64,000 nt of DNA from Zygaena filipendulae. Lineage: Eukaryota; Arthropoda; Insecta; Lepidoptera; Zygaenidae. Positions within the stretch are counted from its first letter, which is position 1, and each line of letters opens with the position of its first letter. Under the pieces are notes generated by a model. That model was not told the DNA's origin. It did not search any database and saw only the letters and a program-made list of their open reading frames with translations. This document shows, in pieces, positions 13,501 through 25,500 of the stretch. Location: assembly GCA_907165275.2 (NCBI GenBank), contig OU015652.1, forward strand, positions 9,253,001-9,317,000, in the 5' to 3' direction. Both the position numbers and the translations under genes were made by a program.

Positions 13501-16500
13501 CACGTTCGGAAATTTGTACCAACTAAAGAAATTTTGCAAAAAGATAATTATGTCTTTTAATGTAATTTATTGAATTTTTAACTTATTGTTGTATTTAAAC
13601 GAAAATAAGTATTTACTGCAAATAAAACTGATATTTAACCTGTAAATAACTATTATCTCCTAAAGTGTTCTCGCTGCTGAAGTGAAAAGTTATGTGTATT
13701 ACACGAGAGCAAAGTTTTTTGCATCTCGTGCCTTTGAATCCTTCGCCACACTCAGGATTCAACATTAGAATCACTCGCTACGCTCGTGACTCAATCATTG
13801 AATCCTTCGCTTGCTCAGGATTCAAAATCAGCACTTGCAGCAAAAAATTACTTTTCATTACTCATACTCGGAAAGTAGGTCTGAAGTTGCCTGAGAAGCG
13901 GGTTGAAAGTAACCCTTTTCAGCCCTAGGGAGAATCGCTTTCAACTGACAACTGTCAAATTATTAAAAAAAAACTAGGTCTATTTTCACATTTCTATTGA
14001 ACCATGTTCCAACTTTCTATACAGCCAGCGCAATGTAAAATTGAAATAACGTAAAGTTTAAGTAGGTATTAATTAAAATAAAATTCACTCACTTTTTCTT
14101 AAGCTAATTCTTATTTTTATTTTGACTTTCCTTGCATTCGTAATGAAAAGCACAGTGTTATCCTCGGGAGAAAGACTTATTTAAATAAGTTACTTTCACC
14201 CCTAGGATAACAATGTACAAATAACTATTATTCGGTACCAAAATACAAACGTACCTATATCAAGTACCTAGTGTGCATTTAATTAATATAAAATAAGCAA
14301 GGTATCAAAGTTGCTACCACTCAGCATTATATTTATAATATATTGTGGGTTTCAGTGCTGATAATAATATAAAGAGAGTGGAAATGGTTAAAAAACACTA
14401 GCGTAAGCCGTAATGGTTGAAACTATATTGAACTACTTTACTGTTCTCGCTTGTATGGACAAAATATTGTTTAAAATAAAAAAAACAAAAAAAAAATTGA
14501 TGAAGACCGTCATTTATAGTATCGGTTGGCAATATCGTCCGGAATACAAAAGTGGAACACGTAACGATTATCGCGTCAAAAATCAAACGTTTAAGAGCCT
14601 GTGCACGGCACGTTTTTTAACGCGCCGTCGACGCGCGTTTCAAAAACGTGTTGTGCATTGTGCATAGACCTTAAAAGTTACGCTATAGTTATTGTACGTT
14701 GGATAGTGTAATCCGCAAGCGAGTCAGCGGCAGAAAACCAACACCCGCACTCTCATCGCAAATAAGTAGGCAATCATTTTCACAGCAAAAGCTGTAAAAC
14801 ATTACAGCTTTTGTAGTGAAAATGATTGCCTCATTTCTCAATACGACTCTGATGCCCTCCCCCACCTTTATAACAAAGTCCTTTCCCGCCTTTTTTTGAC
14901 TGTATCTTAAATAGTTGGTCGATGAGGGATAAAAATGTTTGCCCAAAATCCACACAAAGGTGGAATAACAACTATTTTTCTAAGATACACTGACGGCAAA
15001 ATATAAATCACTTCTTCTTGAGGCGTATATAAGTTTTTTATTTGTACCTAATCCTAAGTTCAGCACAAGTTCAGTAACAAAAAAGTTCTTGATTGTGAAT
15101 ATAAATTCCAACAACAAGGTAAGTCGGAAAAGGAGCACTGAGTCAAAAGGGGTGTTAATATTTTTTTATATATGCTATCAACATCTGTATTTGTATATCT
15201 GCTACTCGTTTGTATCTTTTGTTTGAGGTCTTTGTTTGGGGTCAAGAATTAATATAGCCATGATAAAGTATGTAGCCGTTTTTAATCCTTACTATTTTAT
15301 AAATGCGAAATTGAGTTTGTTTGTTACGCTTTCACGCCTCAACGGCTCAACCGATCATCATAAAATTTTGCATACCTACACGTTGTCAGGGGGTCAGAGA
15401 AGAACATAGGGTACTTTTTGTCCCGGAATTCCCGCGGGATCTACGAAATTACGGCGGGTGAAATCGCGAAGAACAGCTAGTATTTAAATAAATAAGACAG
15501 TCAAATTAAAAATTAAAATAATGAAACTAATAACATGGCGTATTTACATTTATGCTATCACTGGTATTTTAAAGGGCTACATTTATTAGTAACCCCCTTT
15601 CTTACTAAGTTTGTATAAAATATAACCTTGTATACAAAAGTTCTATTCAAATAAGTATTGAACATTGATTACACAGAAATTGTATATAGTTAGCATAAGT
15701 ATAATTTTTTCAATGTTCATAATATGTCAGTATCATAATAATATATTTTTTTCCATGTTCAACATTCGTATGACGTAAATATCTATATGTAGGTACTCAT
15801 ACATACCAATTGTACCCAATCGTGTACCAGAGAACAAAGTCACGTGTACAGAGTTATGCAAAAAAAAGAAGATGTGATGTTATCATGTTTAACTTCGTAC
15901 TGGTATTCAAAAAAATCCGTGAATAAAATTGTCATAAAAGCTTTCATACTCTTTGTTAGATGTGAATTGAATATACTTTGATTTACTAGATACACAATAT
16001 AATAAGTCTTCTTGAGAATAACGAACGGAATTTGCGTGGTTACGGAATAAGTGTAAAATGAGAAAAATCTATATATTTTTTTTTGTTTTAAATTAACCAT
16101 TTATTTTTTATCTTTTTGTTATTTTATCCATCATTCAATCGTTCGAAAGGAATTCTCCCATCAGAAAAGTAAAATATGATAGGCAAAAAAGATTATCGTA
16201 AGCTTTAAATTTTCCAGCAGATAGATTTATCAGAGTGAGCTTTGATGACGCACGTTACATAAAATAGTTCTACAATCTTATTTATTTTACCAACTACATA
16301 TTCGCACTCGCGTCACTTTGGGAACTGTTCCTTTTTATTTTATAGAATTTATTTACAAATAAAATTAAAAAACAACTGGCCAAGTACGTTACTACTTTAG
16401 AAGGGCTTAAACATCGTAGTAACTTGACTCAAATAAAAATTGTGATATGGATAATCAAATAAAAATTGTGATATGGATAATGGATATGGTTAAATAAATA

Positions 16501-19500
16501 TGCTTCCTTCTTCTAACAGTATAGGTATAGTATAGAAACGACACAACTGTAATTAAAATAACATTCGACTGTCATCGCATCGCGTCATTTTTAACGAGAG
16601 CATGACCTATATTATTCGTGAGTTTGAACAATAAATTCACTTAAAACAAAATAATATGTTTGAGCTGGGGCAATAAATAGCGGCATGGTACTGTCAGCAT
16701 TAAAAATATGTAAACTTTTTTGCCAGTCATTGAACTTTATTACCATTGCAATAAGATTAACAATCCTTTAAAAGTGAATACATATTTCTGATGCAGACTG
16801 TGCGTGGCGTATTTTGATAGGTTTTGGCATCTGTGATGTTGTAGAACTTGCAGGACTATGACGGACGTATCTGGCCTAGACTGAAAAATATGTTTTTGGG
16901 GAAAATTTTTCACATCTAAGTATACTAATATTATAAAGAGCTAAAGTTTGTGAGTTTGTGAGTTTGTAAGGTTGACGGTTGTAGGGGGTAATCTCTGGAT
17001 CTGTTCAACCGATTTTGAAAATTCTTTCTTTTATAGGAAACTACAGTAATCTTGAGTGACATAGGGTCCTTTTTATCCCGGGATTCCCGCGGGAACACCG
17101 AAATTACGACGGGAGACGTTATTAGTTATATATAAACGTCCTTCCTTTCATCTCGATACATTAAAATTTTAAAGTAGGTAGACATGAGAGACATAATAAG
17201 TATTATGAACCTACTAGCTGTGCCCCGCGGTTTCACCCGCGGTAATTTCGGAGTTCCCGCGGGAATTCCGAGATAAAAAGTATTCTATGTCCTTCTCTGT
17301 ACCCCTGACAACGTGCTTGCCAAAGGAGACGGGCGGATTTGGGCTCAAACCAAACCCAAATGTACACAAATGAAATATTTATCATAATTTTTTTTCGGTT
17401 TTTTTGTGGTTAATCATAAAATATTAAGCAGTTTTATAATTGGATATAAAATTAAATATTTAATCGAAATAATACTGACTTTCCTTGTTTTCACTGTGAA
17501 GCAATGTTGCCAGATGAAATAGGTAAGCTAATCGATATTATTACAAAAATCGAACAATTAATTAACTATTCAAAATACTATAAAAAGTGATTTAAATGCT
17601 GGGAACCTCCTTTTTTTTGGATTCGATTAAAAAACACCATATATTTTTTAAATAATGGTTTCTTCGTTTAAAAAAAAAAAACATTTTTTAAATAATGGTT
17701 TCTTCGTTTAAAAAACACCATATATTTTTTAAATAATGGTTTCTTCGTTTAAAAAACAGCATATATTTTTTAAATAATGGTTATTGTTAAATAATGGTTT
17801 CTTCGTTTAAAAAACAGCATATATTTTTTAAATAATGGTTATGGTTAAATAATGGTTTCTTCGTTTAAAAAATACCATATATTTTTTAAATAATGGTTAT
17901 GGTTAAATAATGGTTTCTTCGTTTAAAAAATACCATATATTTTTTTAAATAATGGTTATGGTTAAATAATGGTTTCTTCGTTTAAAAAACACCATATATT
18001 TTTTAAATAATGGTTCTTCGTTTCAAAAAAAGTCGTAACTCGTAATTTATAAATTAAATCGATTTCATAATCGATTGTCAATGTTTTAATATACAGGCAA
18101 CCTACTAAGAGAACTGTCAATATCAAATGATTCTAGCTGGCTGTTAAGAGGTAGAATAAAATCGAGACATGTAAGCTCAAAAATATATTTTACTTATATT
18201 TTAGTTGACAGTTCTCGTAATGGTAGAGAGGCTATCAAACAATATTATTGTAATTGCTTGGTAGGAAAAAGAACTGTAGGTTGCTGTTGTCATGTGATGT
18301 CCATAATATGGTACCTAAGCTGGGCGAGGCATCAAGAGAATTTAATACCGCCTGCACAGTTTTTAGATGATATTTTAATAGTTTATGATGAAGTGGACGA
18401 TGAATAAATCATTATAAGAGAAATGTTTTGAATTCATACTCCCTCTGCTTTTTTATAATTCTCTTAAACCTCTAAGAATCTAGTTGGACGGCCGCTGAAT
18501 CTTCAATGTGTGAATGTCCTACAATAAATTCAGGTTAGTTCTAGTTTACAATAAAGTCAAATGATTATTTTAAAGTATATCTAACGTGAGAGGTCGGTGT
18601 ATGAATACCTTAGAGGTTGTTTTTGTACCAACCATTAACATCCTATATTTTCTTTCTCCCATTAAGAAATCGTAAAGAATTCAGTTTTATTTAAATGGTA
18701 TTAATATACAAATAAAATAATGCAGTAATCGTTACTGTACACCACAGGCCCAACTTTCTATGAACTTTCGCCCGTCTCCTTTCAACCAAATCCGTTCAGC
18801 CGTTTTTGCGTGATGAGTAACAAACCTCCAAATATCCACAATGGGGATGTTGACTACTATTGACAATCAAAATTTCCAAATATGGTACACACTGATACCA
18901 TTGATTAAATAGTAGTGACGCCATCTTTTGCTCCGGTAGTTTTTTTTTTGTTAAAATGCAAAACTTTTGCAGGTTTACTTTTGAACCAATTAAAAAACAG
19001 TAGGGAAACAGAATATGGGTGGCAGCTAGCTTAATCAGTTTTGCTAGCGGGTGTAGCAGTAGCTGGCGGCGGGCTTGCATATACTCGTCAAAGTAATATG
19101 TAGCGAGGGAAAATAAACAAATGGCAATCGGGCGCTCTCTGTGACGTAATTTGCACAAAAACAGTTTGTGGGGGCGCATGACCACATGAGAGTAGCTGAG
19201 TAGACCTGTGGCCTAGGTACGCCGGGCCGACCACCCGCATCGGTTTCATCAATTACAAATTAATTGAAAATGTTATTTGATTTAGCCTACGGAAAAGCGC
19301 TGCAGAACATCGTTATACGTAGGAAAACTCTAGCGGTTTAATCCATATGGAATTCTTATGCAATCGTAGAATTTTTAGAACGAAGTTATCACACGGTACG
19401 GATGGGAGTAAAAATTCATTTTCCGTCACGGCGTCATACGGCTGCTCTATGGAAAAAAAAAACAATTTCTTTCCAAATGAATTTCCTAGTATTTTTACCT

Positions 19501-22500
19501 CTTTTCACGCATATCAGACATAACGGACTTAGTTTAATATGGAAACAACTTCGTTCGAACCGAGTGTTCCAAGACACAGTATTAAATTATCTGTGACGAC
19601 ACTCATGCATTTTTTTAATACCGCGCCGGACCAATCGCGTATTTATCAAAAATTCCGTGAACGAGTTCATGAACACAACCGGGATACTTTGCTAGATGTA
19701 ATATAGTTACGTAAATTAACGATCGGCATCAAACTATATTATAAACTTGCTATTTCCCCGCGGTTTCACCCGCGGTAATTTCGGAGTTCCCGCGGAGATT
19801 CCGGGATAACAAGTCACAAACTTTACCTCTTTATAATATTAGTATAGATATAAATTATCGCGTTTATGAATGGAATATATGGAAATGAAATGAAATGGTT
19901 AAACCGCGGAGAACAGCTAATTCATAAATCGTAGAAGGTGGTTTCTAATAATTATGTAGGTACCTAACCCAAGTGTCGCAATTTGTTTTGATGTTATATC
20001 GATTTATACTCTTACAAGGCCTTGAAACATCCAAGCGTTTCTATTTCCACTCACGCTGAGGTCTCGCCCTTAGCAGCGGACATCTCGATCATCAATATTG
20101 TAATTTTTAAATATTTTAATTTTTCCGTCGTCGTCACTTCCGTTTCCCTTGCGCAAAAGTGGTTTGACTCTTTAGACAGAAACATTTTTCGCACCCTTTA
20201 GTGAAGTTTTGAGATTCGACGAACAAAAATTCGTAGGGGAAAAATTGTTCTAAAACTTCGCACATCACATCATCATCATGTTATTTACGTACTCCATCAA
20301 CTAGTCTATACTCCAATGTCGACAGTTCGCCGTATAGTAGGTATAAACCAAAGTAGCAAAATCAAAATACTTGAAGTATAGGCTAGGTGCCTATTTGTTT
20401 ATTAGCAGCTGGTAATTGTTTGTAGTCGCACACACACGCCCGCAATTAATTTTCGCCCGTTCAAGCCGAGAGAACGATTATCAAATGAGACTATTTACGT
20501 TAGGTTTGAAGTCGTAAAACCGTTCTACGTTTAGATTTCCGCGAGCACTCGGTATTTCCGGATTAATTTATGACTTTTATTAAGTCAACTACGTCGAGTT
20601 TGTGTTGTTATCAACGGCTGAGTGAATTATCAAGTTATATTTTGGATTCAGTAGATTTTTTCGTCATAAAATTTTATTCGTGTTTTTTTAGAGTTAATTT
20701 TTAGTGTTATACCTGTTATACTTGTTATACTTTATTCAAAAACGATTGTAACCCGTTTCTGAGAAGTTTTTAAATATGCCAGTTTAATGCATTGATGCGA
20801 TAAACAAATATTTTTTAAATTTATTCGGTTTTCATACAAAACGCGCTATTTACACTTGTTGTCTCCTCACACTTATGACGACTTAGCGTGGCGGGCAGTA
20901 AATAAAGTTTTATCATTTCCATAATAGCATTACCCGTGTCCTTGGATTACACCTACCATGTGGTCGGCGGCTTCTGCTGGTTTAATCTCGGATCAGCATT
21001 CAATTTGCTATGGTACAATGCATTATCTGAACTGGTGTGGGCGGACTATCATACGTAGGTTGCAGGTAGCCCACTGTGTATACATTGTTTACATCGCAAC
21101 AAATCTCTCCCAGTTCACAATCATACATATATAACACTACGCTCTATGTCTCCGATCTGCATAAATCACGCCAAACGATTGTAATTTTGTTTGACATTTA
21201 GCTTCAAAACCAATTACATTTATGTATAATATACAGGGCGTCCCACGGATATGCCACACGGAGGGAAAGTACCTTGAATATTGTAGATGGAACATTTTAC
21301 TGAAAGAAGACATTATTTGAATTTAAAAAACAATTTAAACTGCATTCATTGATATTTAAATAATTACATGGTTGAACCGGGAATCGAACGTTACATGAGA
21401 AAAATAATCACCTGTAGCTTTATCATACCGATCGAAAGGCTTCATCATAAGGATTATTTTTTGCTAAATAACATAGTGTCAAAAATAAAAGGAAGACTTT
21501 GAGAATAAGAGGAAGAATTTTGTTCATTTTTCTGAACAAAATTTCACATCAAATGTTAAAATTCATGGTCCTCCTTTTATTTTTGACACTATGTTATTTA
21601 TCAATAAATTATCCTTATCATGTAACGGGTTCGACTGGGTTCAACCATGTAATTATTTAAATATCTATGAATGCAGTTTAAATTGTTTTTTAAATTCAAA
21701 TAATGTTTTGTTTCAGTAAAATATCCCATCTACAATATTCAAGGTACTTTCTCTCCATGTGCCATATCCGTGGGACGCCCTGTATATACACATATTGTTG
21801 TCGAAATGGGTTGCTGAGTTCGGATGTTTTGACAGATGTGACGCTAAGAGTTGTCATTGTACTACATTATACCCTATAGGTATTTTTCGGCTCTTGTATA
21901 GAAATGCAAAATAACAACAGAACGTAATAATGTTTAAATACAAAAATTAAACAGACTCGACTTCAACTTATTTGTACTAGACCGCAGTCCGCAGGTACAA
22001 TTAAAATAGAATTATTTACGAAACAGAGTAGGTAAGCACGAAATGTCAAAAACACCAAATTTTCTGTAGAGTTTCTCCAAATATTAAGGGAGGTATGTGT
22101 TGGATTTCTATACGAGTATAATATCTAAATTCTAAACATTACGCCAAGTTCAAGCGCGCAAATACCGTCGTAAATATAGCATACATAGATTAATTAGTCA
22201 TATAGTCTATACAATCTCGTATTTCTTGAAAGCCGGTATTTAATATCCTGTAATCCTAACAACATCTCAAAAGTGGTTATAATTGGAGAGGAAATTACTT
22301 ACAAGTGGCAATTTAGCTCATATTTTACTGCAATCCCGACTCCAGAATTTTTCATTAAGTTTTCATTTAAATCATGAACACATCCTCTTTCATGTTATTT
22401 GTGATAATTAGGGAGGAAAATAAACTAGTTTAAGGAGTTAAGATAGGATTTGACAAACTATGTAGCTCGAGCTAAAATAGTTTAAAATCGGTTCAGCGAT

Positions 22501-25500
22501 AAGCCGGAGATAAGCCGGAACAAACAGACAGACAGACAAAAATATACAAACTAGCTGTGCCCCGCGATTTCACCCGCGTGAGTTTCGGAGTTCCCGCAGG
22601 AACTCCAAAGTAGCCTAATTTACCGCTTATAACAACAGCTAATTAGCAGTGAAAGGCCCGTCAAAATCGGTATAGCCGTTTCGGAGATTCACCCGCCTCA
22701 TTTTCGGAATTCCCGCAGGAACTTCAAACTTCTTTTATAATAACCTTGTCACGACAATAAAGAACACAAAAAAAAGAATTGTTCAATTTGGCGTAGTCGT
22801 TTCGAAGTTATGGGGTTAGCAACACATTTAGCGATTAATTCTTATTTATATAGATTGATTTTTTTATGTTAGTACCGTATATACTTTCGTATGCATTTAG
22901 TGAAAAGCTGTAACATACATTTCAAATTTATTTATATGTGCCATGTAGATGTACCTACCTACCTATAAAAGAAGTATAGATGTATAGATTTGACAAACTA
23001 TGTAGTAAGAGCTAGATAGTTTGTCAAATCTTATCTAAACATTAATTGCTATAGATAGGTTGTTAAATACATTTTTCGTTCATGACATTGATGAAATAAA
23101 ATTTGGTAACTGTTCAGATTAAACCATTTCGTTTATAACATCTTTTCAAAACATATCTCATTCATTATAAAAGTTTTCTAAAGGCAATTATTTCTCTATG
23201 CCGCTGCAGCCTGCAATCGTTAGCTTTGCAATGCTTTAACGAGATAGGTAAATTTGGAATAACGAAGCTGAATCGCGGATTCATTATATTCGCTCATTAC
23301 CCCACGCAATAATGTTTACAGTAATCATATACTTGAGCACCCATGTGTATAAATAGAATTATTATTAGTTTTGAACAGTTGCCAGAGTGTAAATAAACAT
23401 AATAATTAATCTCATACTCTTGTTTACACATATTACGTGGGACACTGTTGCCAAACTGTATACAATTCGTAATGTTCTTAGGTATACGTTCCGTTGACTA
23501 GGAGTAAGGACGTAGGTTTTTGCAAGTCTAATTTATGATAAAAGCAAATCGAAAAGTTCAATGTAAACTCGATTTGTTTTTCCCGCCAGTTCGCTGGTAT
23601 ATTTCGCTCTCGGCTAATCTCTGTTGCGAAGTTTACTTACATATCACCCCAGCGTGCACGGTTTAGGAGACTAGAAAAATAAACGGAGAAAATTATTGTC
23701 ATAATAAATCTACTCCAATCCACCATTCCCTCGCATTACCAAAGCACATTTTTATGTGATACCTGCACAGCATTTTCCTGTATGTAGGTGTGTACTTTTC
23801 AAGTAGGTACTACTGTAACTGTTGTGGTCTGTGGAACATATTGAATACCGTTAGTTTCCTGCTGCAAGTACTTGTTATACCTACTTTCAACTTTGAATAA
23901 TAATATATATTAATATGTAGATATAATTGTAGGTACACTATTATAGTAGGTATATTATTTCCGAATTGTGGGACTAATAAACAAACTCGAGCCATATATT
24001 CAGACCTTCAAAAAGGGTAAAATTAATTAAAACGATACATGTCAGAGTATTACTTCCTTTTTGGAAAGTAAGTACTTTGATTTGACTTTAATAATGGGAT
24101 TCGTATTTTGTAAACATAATATAGCACCTATTTAGATATCAATTCTTTTGTTGGCGAAGTCGACAGCTAAGTATAAGCTTAATACTGACTTTGGCTTCCA
24201 CTTTCACATTTATGTTTTTGATGGGATACGTTTATCTGTAGGTGTGGCGCGAATGTTTTATTTGTTTGTTACGGTTTCAGGCCTTAACTACTCAACCGAC
24301 CAAATTTTGCTTAGGTACCTGAAAAAGTGTACCAAAAATTTCATGGTACTAATTAGAACATATAGGCTCGGAACAGATAGTGATATTTTCAATTGGTAAA
24401 TGTTTGTAATATTTTTTTTTTAACATACTTACCTACTACTACACAACTAAAATTTTCCATGTTTTATGAATAAAGGATAACACTATCGCGGTATAACAAA
24501 GGGATCCTGAGCTTGTTACCTATAATTTCTAGAACACTCTTGCATAATATTAAGGCTTAGAAAATTGTAGAAAAGCTTATAAAAGCGAAAGGCCCGGTTG
24601 CCCTGAACCCTTTGGCAAGACTATTTATAGCGAGAACAATGTTCGTGGCTATTCTCATGTTATTACTACCCATTACCCATGCGCCCTCGCTGTAGGCACA
24701 CTATGTTGGCATTTTGATCTTCGTTATTTCACTTCCTCAGGCTGTGCTTTACTCATTGTCTTCACTACTATACATTATAAGAGGTTAAATCCCTACTAAT
24801 ATTATAAATGTGAAAGTAGGTAACTGTCTGTCTGTCTGTTACGCTTTCACGCCTTAATAGCTCAACCGATCTTCATGAAATTTTGCATACACGTTGTCAG
24901 GGGTACAGAGAAGGACATAGAGGTACTTTTTGTCCCGTAATTCTCGCGGGAACACACAACTTATCGCGGTTGAAACCGCGGGGAACAGCTAGTAAGTAAT
25001 AAGTTTGAAAGTAAGGGATGAACAGATTTTTAACAATATTGCTAACTAACTAAAAGCCACACGGTATTCCTGAGGGGCATAGAATACTTTTTATTTCGGA
25101 GCAAAACGTTCTTGTGGGAATACTGAAATTTAATAATTCGAACCGCGGGGAGCAACAGTTACGAGTTATCTTGGGCTTAGAATAGGAGATATTTAATAAT
25201 ATTGCGATTGCTATGTATTAGATTTCTCTTTGATAATATTTTAATCTTTGTTTATAATAATACTAGCTGTTCCCCGCAGTTTCATCCGCGGTAATTTCGG
25301 AGAATAGGCTTGTTTCTAGGGTATGAAAATCAAAATTATATTTAGTCCGTCTTGTCACTACATAGTATAAAACAAAGTCGCTTTCTCTGTCCCTATATCC
25401 CTATTCCCTATGTATGCTTAAATCTTTAAAACTAAGCAACGGATTTTGATGCGGTTTTCACTAATAGATAGAGTGATTCATGAGGAAGGTTTATAACTAT

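Larger units (their letters stand above)
17325..18779 (+). mobile_element. Spy-type DNA transposon
   Basis: Terminal inverted repeats GGAGACGGGCG / CGCCCGTCTCC sit exactly between AAA and TTT, with no duplicated target. The uninterrupted paralogue at 28772-28970 reads GCCAAATTTCATCC at this spot. Insertion between AAA and TTT without target duplication is the published hallmark of Spy elements, which are relatives of IS5, ISL2EU and Harbinger. The interior has a minisatellite and a transposase C-terminal fragment, so the copy is not autonomous. Confidence 0.75.
17214..18841 (-). mobile_element. Helitron-like repeat split by a Spy element
   Basis: CTAGCTGTGCCCCGCGGTTT at 17214 runs to GTGCTTGCCAAA at 17324. 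The copy resumes at 18780 with TTTCAACCAAATCCGTTCAG and ends near ATATCCACA, where a fragment of MITE family A abuts. The two halves rejoin exactly when 17325-18779 is removed. Confidence 0.85.

Noticed and set aside
18796..19185. 129-codon open frame on the minus strand
   Set aside because: It overlaps the end of a Helitron-like copy and a MITE fragment, shows no recognisable domain and has the composition of back-translated repeat DNA.
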